A stretch of 64,000 nucleotides of DNA from Amycolatopsis sp. NBRC 101858 (lineage in GTDB: Bacteria > Actinomycetota > Actinomycetes > Mycobacteriales > Pseudonocardiaceae), in contig NZ_BSTD01000002.1 of assembly GCF_030269325.1 (NCBI RefSeq), positions 1,302,001 through 1,366,000 of the forward strand, read 5' to 3'. Within the stretch, counting starts at the first letter, position 1, and every line of letters begins with the position of its first letter. Below are positions 8,215 to 14,830 of this stretch, piece after piece. The notes under the pieces were generated by a model that did not search any database, was not told the origin of the DNA, and saw only the letters and a program-made list of their open reading frames with translations. The position numbers and the translations under genes were made by a program.

Positions 8215-8972
8215 CCACGCACGTCCTCGGCGACACCACCGTCCTCTTGGGACGGTCCCTGCGCCACGTCACCCGCAGCCCGGACACCGTCATCACGACC
8301 GCGGTCATGCCGATCGCCATGATGCTGATGTTCGTCTACGTGTTCGGCGGCGCGATCGACACCGGGTCGGCCTCCTACGTGAACTACCTGCTGCCGGGCA
8401 TCCTGCTGATCACGATCGCCTCGGGCGTCGCCTACACCGCGCTCCGGCTCTTCACCGACCTGAAGAGCGGGATCTTCGAGCGGTTCCACTCGATGCCGAT
8501 CGCCCGGCCGGCCGCGCTGTGGGCGCACGTGCTGACCTCGCTGGTCGCCAACCTGGTCTCGCTCGTGATCGTGGTGGGCGTCGCCCTGCTCATGGGCTTC
8601 CGCTCGGGGGCGGGACCGGCGGCGTGGCTCGCGGTCGCCGGCATCCTGGTCCTGTTCACCCTGGCGCTGACGTGGATCGCGGTGCTGGCCGGCCTGAGCG
8701 CGAAGACGGCGGAAGGCGGCAGCGCGTTCTCCTACCCGCTGATCTTCCTGCCGTTCCTCAGCTCGGCGTTCGTCCCGACCGCGACGATGCCCGGCCCGGT
8801 GCGCGCGTTCGCCGAGCATCAGCCGGTGACGTCGATCGTCGACACGATCCGGGACCTGTTCACCGGGCAGCCGGTGGGTTCGGACATCTGGACCGCTCTG
8901 GCGTGGTGCGCGGGGATTCTCGTGGTGGCGTACCTCTTCGCCACGGCCGCCTACCGCCGCAAGATCTCGTGA
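8211..8972 (+). CDS. ABC-2 type permease, DrrB-like
   Basis: 253 aa with about six membrane spans: spans near residues 25-45 and 55-75, then more in the middle and at the C-terminus (IWTALAWCAGILVVAYLF). It has the conserved cytosolic segment DLKSGIFERFHSMPIAR of ABC-2 permeases. It forms the exporter with the overlapping ATPase gene. It converges on the LysR gene with only 7 nt between the stops. Confidence 0.92.
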   Translation: MTTHVLGDTTVLLGRSLRHVTRSPDTVITTAVMPIAMMLMFVYVFGGAIDTGSASYVNYLLPGILLITIASGVAYTALRLFTDLKSGIFERFHSMPIARPAALWAHVLTSLVANLVSLVIVVGVALLMGFRSGAGPAAWLAVAGILVLFTLALTWIAVLAGLSAKTAEGGSAFSYPLIFLPFLSSAFVPTATMPGPVRAFAEHQPVTSIVDTIRDLFTGQPVGSDIWTALAWCAGILVVAYLFATAAYRRKIS

Positions 8973-8979
8973 GCGCCGG

Positions 8980-9927
8980 TCAGCTCCAGATCGTCACGTA
9001 AACCGGCGGCCGGAACCGCGACGGTGGGACCCCGCTCCCCGGTGACCGCATCACCTGCATCGCCGCCGGGGTGCCCAGGAAGTGCCGCAGGGAGTTCGCC
9101 GCCGCCGAACGGCGGTCCGTCGGCAACGTCGTCACGTGCCAGCACAGGGACACCGGTGTCCCGCGGGTCGGGACCAGCGCCAGCTCGTGGCGGCGCAGCT
9201 GGGGCGCCACCAGGTGCTCCAGCGCCACCGACACCCCCGCGCCGCTCGCCGCCGCCGACCACGCCGCCGTCTGGTTGGGGAAGATCTGGATGCCTTCGTC
9301 CGGTACGCCCAGCCGGCGCAGCAGACGCAGCGTGTCGCTGCCGGGGTCGGCGCCGGCCGGGTCGAGCAGCCAGCGCCAGTGCGCCGGACTGCCCTGGTGG
9401 CGGCTGTTCGGCGCGCCCACCACCACCAGCGACCCCCGGAACACCGGGACGCAGTCGAGGCCCTTCGCCGCGTCGCCGGTCAGCTCGGGACCCAGCGCCA
9501 CGTCGGCGAGGCGGTTGGCGACCAGGACCGCCAGCTCCGTGGTGCGCGCCAGCCCGGCCGACGCGTCGATCGAGTTGCCCGAGCGCCGGGTGAACGCCTC
9601 CAGCAACGGGTTCGCGACGAACTCGGCGATTTCGCTGGTCACCGCCAGCTGCAGCCGCGCCGCCACGCCGTTGGCCTGCCGGACGGCGGCGTCCGCCTCG
9701 GCGCCCAGTGCCACCATCTGCGAGGCGATCGGCAGCAGCCGGCTGCCGCCCGCGGTGAGCGTCATCCCGCCCGCGCGCTTGATCAGGAGCTTGTCGCCGT
9801 GGTGCAGGCGCAGCGCGGCCAGCGCCTGCGACACCGCGGGCTCGCTCACGCCGAGGGCCTTCGCCGCGTCCGTGACCGAGCCCAGCCGGGCCACCAGGAC
9901 GAACGCGTTGAGCTGGCCCAGTGTCAT
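8980..9927 (-). CDS. LysR-family regulator, candidate regulator of the CO dehydrogenase genes
   Basis: 315 aa from ATG 9927 (MTLGQLNAFVLVARLGSV); ATG 9963 would add 12 residues. The N-terminal winged HTH has the LysR pattern SVTDAAKALGVSEPAVSQALAAL, followed by a periplasmic-binding-like effector domain. It is divergent from a small gene plus coxD and coxE and lies at the end of the CODH locus. A LysR protein (CutR) regulates CODH in mycobacteria, so a similar role is likely. A 20-bp motif 41 bp before its start recurs 41 bp before coxM2, which supports autoregulation plus control of the CODH operon (inference). Confidence 0.9.
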   Translation of the reverse strand: MTLGQLNAFVLVARLGSVTDAAKALGVSEPAVSQALAALRLHHGDKLLIKRAGGMTLTAGGSRLLPIASQMVALGAEADAAVRQANGVAARLQLAVTSEIAEFVANPLLEAFTRRSGNSIDASAGLARTTELAVLVANRLADVALGPELTGDAAKGLDCVPVFRGSLVVVGAPNSRHQGSPAHWRWLLDPAGADPGSDTLRLLRRLGVPDEGIQIFPNQTAAWSAAASGAGVSVALEHLVAPQLRRHELALVPTRGTPVSLCWHVTTLPTDRRSAAANSLRHFLGTPAAMQVMRSPGSGVPPSRFRPPVYVTIWS

Positions 9928-9968
9928 AGTCCCAGGTTCTCCGTCGAGCCGATCACGGGACACTACAA

Positions 9969-9988
9969 CTTAAGGGAAGCATTAATCG
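9969..9988. promoter_or_regulatory. LysR-type candidate site, copy 1 (lysR / small gene-coxDE divergent region)
   Basis: On the minus strand it reads CGATTAATGCTTCCCTTAAG. It matches 16 of 20 bases with 19859-19878, including CGATTAA, the central CTT and CTTAAG. TTAA-n8-TTAA forms a dyad typical in size for LysR boxes. There are exactly 41 bases between its end and the ATG of lysR. Confidence 0.6.
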
Positions 9989-10027
9989 AGGCCCGGCACG
10001 GACCCGAACCGCCACTAACCTCGGCTG

Positions 10028-10264
10028 ATGGCCGATTCCGACGAGACCCTCCGGGTGCTGCGCGAGATCTGGGACGCCGGCGGGCGGAGCAGCGAAGACG
10101 TCGAAGAAGCGTGCGGGCCGCAGAAGGCGTGCAAGAACATGCAGGCCGTCGGCTTCGACGGGCTCACCTCGAGCTGGCGGGACCAGCTGGCCGCCGACGG
10201 CAAGCTCGACGCGGGCGCGAGCCCGGTCCGCGACCTCGTCCTCGGCCCCGACCGGCAACCGTGA
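10028..10264 (+). CDS. Small protein of unknown function at the head of the coxDE operon
   Basis: 78 aa, soluble and acidic at the N-terminus (MADSDETLRVLREIWDAGG). It has two cysteines in CGPQKAC and no known motif. The start has no clear ribosome site, so translation may be leaderless; the LysR-type site lies ~40 bp upstream. The stop overlaps the coxD start as GTGA, so it is translationally coupled to the MoxR ATPase. Function unknown; position suggests a part in CODH maturation or its control. Confidence 0.7.
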   Translation: MADSDETLRVLREIWDAGGRSSEDVEEACGPQKACKNMQAVGFDGLTSSWRDQLAADGKLDAGASPVRDLVLGPDRQP

Positions 10265-11121
10265 CGCGGGAGTACCCGGACACCGTCGCCGGCCTGACCG
10301 AGCGGCTGCGCACCGCCGGCTACCTCGCCGACCGCGGCCTCGCCACGGCCCTGCTCGTGGCCACCCACCTGCACCGCCCGATCCTGCTGGAGGGCGAGGT
10401 CGGCGTCGGGAAGACCGAGCTGGCCAAGACGGTGGCGGCGGTGTTCGACCGCGAGCTCGTCCGCCTCCAGTGCTACGAAGGCATCGACACGGCACAGGCG
10501 CTCTACGAATGGGACTACGCCCGTCAGCTGCTGCACATCCGGACGCTGTCGGACCCGGGCGACCAGTCCGTGGCCGACCTGTTCGGTCCCGAGTTCCTGG
10601 TGGAACGGCCGCTGCTCACCGCGATCCGCCGGGGCGACGACGCCGTGCTGCTCATCGACGAGATCGACCGCGCGGACGACGAGTTCGAAGCGTTCCTCCT
10701 GGAGCTGCTGGCCGACTTCCAGGTGACCGTGCCCGAGATCGGCACGATCCGGGCGCCGAGCCCGCCGCTGGTGGTGCTGACCTCGAACCGCACCCGGGAA
10801 CTGCACGACGCGCTCAAGCGCCGCTGCCTCTACCACTGGATCGACTACCCCGCCGCCGACCGCGAGGTCGAGATCGTGCTGGCTCGGGAGCCCGGCCTGC
10901 CCGAGCTGCTCGCCCGCAAGGTGGTCGCGGCCGTGCACCGGCTGCGCGAGCTGGACCTGGCGAAGCCGCCCGGGGTCGCGGAGACGATCGACTGGGCGCG
11001 GATGCTCCGGTTCCTCGGCCTGGACGAACTGGACGCCGACACGCTCGGCGCGGTGGTCAAGGACCGCGACGACCTCGACGTCGTCCGCGCGAACCTGGCG
11101 GAGATCACCTCCGGTGGCTGA
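10261..11121 (+). CDS. coxD: MoxR-family AAA+ ATPase, CoxD-like
   Basis: 286 aa from GTG 10261. Walker A is GEVGVGKTE (residues ~45-53), Walker B is LLIDEIDRAD (~130), and sensor 1 is VVLTSNRTREL. The arginine-finger and sensor-2 regions follow. In Oligotropha CoxD is the AAA+ chaperone that works with the VWA protein CoxE to build the sulfur-bridged Cu-Mo site of CO dehydrogenase. The overlap with coxE (11114-11121) and the nearby coxMSL operons support the name. Longer frames upstream are not translated as this protein, because the preceding small gene occupies the other frame. Confidence 0.9.
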   Translation: MTREYPDTVAGLTERLRTAGYLADRGLATALLVATHLHRPILLEGEVGVGKTELAKTVAAVFDRELVRLQCYEGIDTAQALYEWDYARQLLHIRTLSDPGDQSVADLFGPEFLVERPLLTAIRRGDDAVLLIDEIDRADDEFEAFLLELLADFQVTVPEIGTIRAPSPPLVVLTSNRTRELHDALKRRCLYHWIDYPAADREVEIVLAREPGLPELLARKVVAAVHRLRELDLAKPPGVAETIDWARMLRFLGLDELDADTLGAVVKDRDDLDVVRANLAEITSGG

Positions 11122-12205
11122 CGCGTTCGTTCCCCTGTTCGCCGGTTTCGCCCGGGCGCTGCGGTCCGCCGGGATCGCGGCCGGGCCGGGTGACGTGCTG
11201 ACGTACTGCCGCGCGCTGACCGTCCTCGACCCGGCCGATCTGTCCGATGTGTACTGGGGTGGCCGGGTCACGCTCCTCGGGCGGCACGAGGACATCCCGC
11301 GCTACGACGAGGTCTTCCGGCGCTACTTCCTCGGCGGCGAAGCCCTGCCGGAGGCGCTCGTCGCGGAGGTGGCCACCGACGCCGTCCTCGCCCTTCCCGA
11401 CACCGAAGGCGACGGGCCCGAGCGGGAGGCGGAGGCGGTACTCGGGCTGACCGCGTCCGCCGTCGAATCGGTCAAGGACAAGGCTTTCGGCGTGTGCACC
11501 CCCGAGGAGCTGGCGGCCATCCGGCGCATGATGGCCCGGCTGCGGCTCACCCCGCCGCGCCGGCGCACCCGCCGGACCCGGCCCGCGCGCCGGGGCCCGA
11601 TCCCCGACCTGCGGGCCACCGTGCGCGGGACGCTGCGCCGCTACGGCGAAATCGACGAGCTGCGCCGGCGCCGCCGCCGGGTCAAGCTGCGGCCGCTCGT
11701 GCTGGTGCTGGACGTCTCGGGGTCGATGGCGGACTATTCGCGGCACCTGCTGCAGTTCGCCTACTCCGCGCGCCGGGCGGCGGCGCGGGTCGAGGTGTTC
11801 TGCTTCGGCACGCGGCTCACCCGGATCACCGACGAGCTGGGCGAGCGCGACGCCGACTTCGCGCTCGCCCAGGCCGCCCGCACGGTCGTCGACTGGGAAG
11901 GCGGGACGCGGATCGGCGACTCGCTGGCCGAGTTCGTCCGGCGCTGGGGCCGGCGCGGGCTCTGCCGCGGCGCGGTGGTGGTGATCTGCTCCGACGGCCT
12001 CGACCGCGGTGACCCGGAGGTGCTGGCGAACGCCGTCGAACGGCTGTCGCGGCTGTGCCACCGGCTGGTGTGGACGAACCCGCACCACGGGCACGGGCCC
12101 GCCGTCGGGATGCTCGTCGCCGGCCCGCACGTCGACCTCGTCGTGCGGGGCGGCGACCTGCGCAGCCTGGAAGAGCTGGCGGCGTTGCTGCCGCGGCTGG
12201 GATAG
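11114..12205 (+). CDS. coxE: VWA-domain protein, CoxE-like CODH maturation partner
   Basis: 363 aa. The N-terminal ~190 residues are helical and basic (RRRTRRTRPARRG before the VWA domain). The VWA domain holds a complete MIDAS: DVSGS near residue 199-203, T in GGTRIGDSL and D in CSDGLDRGDP. CoxE proteins pair with MoxR/CoxD ATPases as metal-dependent scaffolds during active-site assembly of CODH. GTG 11114 overlaps the end of coxD by 8 bp, as expected for a coupled pair. Confidence 0.9.
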   Translation: MADAFVPLFAGFARALRSAGIAAGPGDVLTYCRALTVLDPADLSDVYWGGRVTLLGRHEDIPRYDEVFRRYFLGGEALPEALVAEVATDAVLALPDTEGDGPEREAEAVLGLTASAVESVKDKAFGVCTPEELAAIRRMMARLRLTPPRRRTRRTRPARRGPIPDLRATVRGTLRRYGEIDELRRRRRRVKLRPLVLVLDVSGSMADYSRHLLQFAYSARRAAARVEVFCFGTRLTRITDELGERDADFALAQAARTVVDWEGGTRIGDSLAEFVRRWGRRGLCRGAVVVICSDGLDRGDPEVLANAVERLSRLCHRLVWTNPHHGHGPAVGMLVAGPHVDLVVRGGDLRSLEELAALLPRLG

Positions 12206-12223
12206 CCGGGAAAGGAGACGCGG

Positions 12224-12490
12224 ATGCGCTGGAGCGTGTCGATCGAGGCGGCCGGGGACCGGGTGCTGACGCGGGCGGAGATCGTCGAGCTGGCCGACGC
12301 GGTCGCGCCGAGCGGCGGCATCGCGAGCGGGATCGGCAGCACGCGCTACGGCGCGCAGCTGCTGGTCGAGGCGCCCGACCGGGCCACCGCCGCCGAGCTC
12401 GCGACCCGCGACTTCGGCCGCGCCGTGGCGGCGGCCGGGCTGCCCGTGTACCCGGTGGTGCGCACGGAAGTGCTGGGCGAGGACGAATGA
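12224..12490 (+). CDS. Conserved-looking 88-aa protein of unknown function
   Basis: ATG 12224 is preceded by GGAAAGGAG, so expression is well supported. The protein looks like a small alpha/beta fold of beta-strand/helix repeats, with charged helices such as ATAAELATRDFGRAVAAAG and no cysteines. It resembles no family I can name. It follows coxE by 18 bp, and its stop overlaps the next gene as ATGA. Possibly a ferredoxin-like ACT-type ligand domain, but that is only a fold guess. Confidence 0.7.
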   Translation: MRWSVSIEAAGDRVLTRAEIVELADAVAPSGGIASGIGSTRYGAQLLVEAPDRATAAELATRDFGRAVAAAGLPVYPVVRTEVLGEDE

Positions 12491-12876
12491 TCCGGCTGGG
12501 CTCGGCGGCGGGCTACCCGTTCGAAGGACCGCGCCTGCTCGGCGGCTGGACCCCACCGGCGGCGGCCGCGGTGTACGCCGTGCTCTACAAACCGGACCCG
12601 GACGAGCACCCGGACCGCTACGCCGTCACGTACGTCGGGCACAGCGACGACCTGTCCCGCGAGCGGTTCCCGTTCCAGCACGCCCGGGCGGCGTGCTGGA
12701 TCAAGCGCGCCGGCTCCCGCTGGAAGGTGCACATCTGCACGTACGTCGCTCCCGGCGCGGCACGGGCGCACCGGGAGCAGATCGTGCGGGAGCTGCTGGC
12801 GGTCTACCGCCCGCGCTGCAACGCGGAGCAGTTCGAGCACGACTGGCCCGAACACTGGATCGGCCACAGCCGCTAG
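12487..12876 (+). CDS. Small protein with GIY-YIG-like features
   Basis: 129 aa. It contains VYAVLYK and, 16 residues on, VTYVGHSDDL followed by a conserved arginine, histidine and tryptophan (RFPFQHARAACW). It ends with ELLAVYRPRCN. The spaced VY/YVG pair and terminal Y-x-P-x-CN recall compact GIY-YIG folds, but the canonical catalytic spacing is not certain. It may be a non-nuclease derivative. It is coupled to the 88-aa gene. Its TAG stop shares a CTAG with the convergent small membrane gene. Role unknown. Confidence 0.65.
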   Translation: MIRLGSAAGYPFEGPRLLGGWTPPAAAAVYAVLYKPDPDEHPDRYAVTYVGHSDDLSRERFPFQHARAACWIKRAGSRWKVHICTYVAPGAARAHREQIVRELLAVYRPRCNAEQFEHDWPEHWIGHSR

Positions 12877-13229
12877 CGCGGGGCGAACCCCACCATCTCG
12901 TGCAGCCGCGACCGCCGCGTCCCGGACGCCGGGCGCGCGGGCTCCCGCTCCCCCGCCGGCGGCTCGTAAGTCGCTCCGGCGACGACCTCCTCGGCCATGC
13001 CGTACAGCAGCGGCAAAGCGCCGGCGACCACCCCGCCCGTGCGGTTGATGTGCTCGACGCCGGGCACGATCAGCTCCGCGTGGCCGTTGATCTCACGCAC
13101 CTTCTCCGCGCAGTCCTCGAGGTTCGCCGCGATCCGGCCGAGCAGCGACCCCACCCGGTACAGGTAGCCCGCGAGCACGGCGGTCAGCAGCACGATGTCC
13201 ACGACCGTCAGCACCACCAGCAGCGTCAT
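12873..13229 (-). CDS. Small membrane protein 5 of the CODH membrane array
   Basis: 118 aa. One N-terminal span (LLVVLTVVDIVLLTAVLAGYLY) is followed by an amphipathic segment (VGSLLGRIAANLEDCAEKVREI) and a basic C-terminal tail. ATG 13229 has a GGGAAGGG site; the start overlaps the end of the next-upstream gene as ATGA. It is the last gene of the minus-strand cox run. The soluble part resembles those of the four upstream small proteins (hydrophobic heptad-like helix, IVPGVEHIN). Function unknown. Confidence 0.75.
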   Translation of the reverse strand: MTLLVVLTVVDIVLLTAVLAGYLYRVGSLLGRIAANLEDCAEKVREINGHAELIVPGVEHINRTGGVVAGALPLLYGMAEEVVAGATYEPPAGEREPARPASGTRRSRLHEMVGFAPR

Positions 13230-13489
13230 GACTTCGCCCTTCCCAGGAACAGGTGGTGCCGCAGGCCTTCCGCGAGCACCCCGTCGACGCGCCCGGCCGT
13301 CTCCGGGATCAGCGCGGTGTCCTGGGTGTTCGCCGCCGCCGCGCGCAGGGTGCCGCGGATGCCCGCCACGCGCTCGTCGATCACCCGCACGTACCGGATC
13401 AGCAGGCTCAGCAGCCCGGCCACGGCGAGCACCACCACGAACCCGGCCACGACGGCGATCCACCACAGCGTCTCGTCCGAAGAAGACAC
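13226..13489 (-). CDS. Small membrane protein 4 of the CODH membrane array
   Basis: 87 aa from GTG 13489, with GGGAGG just upstream. One span at residues ~9-31 (WWIAVVAGFVVVLAVAGLLSLL), then a helical tail beginning RYVRVIDERVAGIRGTLR. It lies 1 bp after the previous gene and overlaps the next by 4 bp. No known domain. Same layout as its neighbours, so probably paralogous. Confidence 0.75.
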   Translation of the reverse strand: MSSSDETLWWIAVVAGFVVVLAVAGLLSLLIRYVRVIDERVAGIRGTLRAAAANTQDTALIPETAGRVDGVLAEGLRHHLFLGRAKS

Positions 13490-13490
13490 G

Positions 13491-13733
13491 TCAACCTCCC
13501 AGGCGTTCCCGGCCGCGGCGCAGGCCGGCCGTGATGACCTCGGCGTGGTCGATGGTCGTGCGCAGCTCGCGCAACGCCGCCGTGTGCCGCACCGCCGCGG
13601 TCAGCTCGTCGTCGATCAGCGGGGCCGCGCGGCCGATCGACCGCGCCAGCACCAGGATCGGCACCACGAGCGCGACGACGGCCAGCACGACCACCACCCC
13701 GATCGCGTACCCCACGATCCAGCCCGTCGTCAT
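13491..13733 (-). CDS. Small membrane protein 3 of the CODH membrane array
   Basis: 80 aa from ATG 13733, with a GAGGGG site. One span at ~5-30 (IVGYAIGVVVVLAVVALVVPIL), then a helix-forming tail with LIDDELTAAVRHTAALRELR and a basic end. No known family. Packed between equally small membrane genes of the same orientation. Confidence 0.75.
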   Translation of the reverse strand: MTTGWIVGYAIGVVVVLAVVALVVPILVLARSIGRAAPLIDDELTAAVRHTAALRELRTTIDHAEVITAGLRRGRERLGG

Positions 13734-13743
13734 GCCCGCCCCC

Positions 13744-13971
13744 TCACACCGTCTCGCAGAAGTCGCGCACCGGTTCCAGGTCCGCGTTGACGCTCGCCAG
13801 TGCCCCGGGCACCGGCGCGGTGCGCTCGGCCACCAGCCGGACCCCGCCCAGGACGAGACCGAGCGTTTTCCGCACCTGAACCAGGTGCAGGATGACGCGG
13901 AAGAGGCCGACGGCGGCGAACAGGATGATCAGGGCGGCGATGGCCAGGGTCGCCCAAGCGGCTGCGGGCAT
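13744..13971 (-). CDS. Small membrane protein 2 of the CODH membrane array
   Basis: 75 aa from ATG 13971; AAAGGAG lies ~11 nt upstream. One span at ~4-30 (WATLAIAALIILFAAVGLFRVI). The tail LVQVRKTLGLVLGGVRLVAER and TAPVPGALASVNADLEPV resembles the tail of membrane protein 1 (LEPVPAAL), which suggests gene duplication. Function unknown. Confidence 0.75.
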   Translation of the reverse strand: MPAAAWATLAIAALIILFAAVGLFRVILHLVQVRKTLGLVLGGVRLVAERTAPVPGALASVNADLEPVRDFCETV

Positions 13972-13986
13972 GATGCGGTTCTCCTT

Positions 13987-14241
13987 TCAGCCGAGCAGTT
14001 TCGCGACGCTGCCGGCGTACCGGGTGGCGCCCGCGGACACATCTGCGATCGTCGACGCCGTCTGTGCGAGCGCGGCCGGTACCGGTTCGAGCTGCCCGGC
14101 CAGGCGGCCGCCACCGGCCAGGATGTCGTCGGCCGCGCCACGGATGCGTTCCACCGCGGCGAGCACCCGGTTCAGCAGGGCGATCACCACCGGCAGCACG
14201 ACGAGCAGCAGCACGGCGTTGCCGATCCACCACAGGACCAC
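13987..14241 (-). CDS. Small membrane protein 1 of the CODH membrane array
   Basis: 84 aa from GTG 14241, with AGGAGG inside the end of coxG. One span at ~3-25 (LWWIGNAVLLLVVLPVVIALL), then an amphipathic tail with AAVERIRGAADDILAGG, LEPVPAALAQ and IADVSAGATRYAG. It directly follows coxG (10-bp gap), the gene for the protein that tethers CODH to the membrane. That is the best hint to function: a membrane docking or quinone-access partner (inference). Confidence 0.75.
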   Translation of the reverse strand: MVLWWIGNAVLLLVVLPVVIALLNRVLAAVERIRGAADDILAGGGRLAGQLEPVPAALAQTASTIADVSAGATRYAGSVAKLLG

Positions 14242-14251
14242 GACGTCCTCC

Positions 14252-14830
14252 TCAGGCCGGATTGCTCTGGTAGGGCAGGAAGAACCGGCGGAACACCCGC
14301 CGCAAGGCCATCAGCGCAGCCTGCACGCCGATCCGGAAGCCGCGGGCGGGCGCGGCCCCGGCGACGAGCTCCTCGCCGCGTTCGACGCGGTCGATGCCGT
14401 CCTGCAGGTTCACCGCGAAGTCGCGCATCAGCACCGACGAGACGTCCGAGATCATGCCGCGCCCGTACTGCGCGGCGGCGCCGGAGATCTGCAGGTCCTG
14501 GTCGACGTCGACGCGGGTGCCCGTCCCGGAGCGGACGAGGGTCGCGGTGAGCGTCATGCCCGCCGTCCCGCGCCCCTTCTCTTCCGCGCCTTCGGCGCTG
14601 ACGACGATCCGGTGGGCCGCCTCGTCGCGTTCGACGATCTCCGCGGTTCCCTTGAAGCGCAGGGAAACCGGGCCCATGCGGACGGCGACCCCGCCGCGGT
14701 AGCGCTCGTCGCCGAGGTCCTCGGTCAGCTCCGCGCCGGGCAGGCAGACGGCGACGCGCGGGACGTCGTCGAAGAACCGCCAGACCTTCTCGACCGGCTG
14801 GGCGACCTCGAACCGGTTCCGGATCAGCAT
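14252..14830 (-). CDS. coxG: CoxG-family SRPBCC protein
   Basis: 192 aa. SRPBCC/START-like domain over residues 1-150 with the CoxG hallmarks FDDVPRVAVCLPGAEL and GTGTRVDVDQDLQISGAAAQYGR (split across the domain). The C-terminal ~25 residues form a basic-aromatic amphipathic helix (ALRRVFRRFFLPYQ) suited to membrane binding. CoxG recruits CODH to the membrane in Oligotropha and has been linked to menaquinone handling in mycobacteria. The start overlaps the xdhC stop by 7 bp. Five small membrane genes follow. Confidence 0.92.
   Translation of the reverse strand: MLIRNRFEVAQPVEKVWRFFDDVPRVAVCLPGAELTEDLGDERYRGGVAVRMGPVSLRFKGTAEIVERDEAAHRIVVSAEGAEEKGRGTAGMTLTATLVRSGTGTRVDVDQDLQISGAAAQYGRGMISDVSSVLMRDFAVNLQDGIDRVERGEELVAGAAPARGFRIGVQAALMALRRVFRRFFLPYQSNPA

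Noticed and set aside
9082..10260. Extension of the coxD frame far upstream
   Set aside because: It runs antisense through the LysR gene. GTG 10261 coupled to the preceding small gene is the natural start.
13195..14550. 451-codon plus-strand frame over the small membrane genes
   Set aside because: Arg/Pro/Ser-rich shadow. The minus-strand genes each have ribosome sites, membrane spans and tight spacing.
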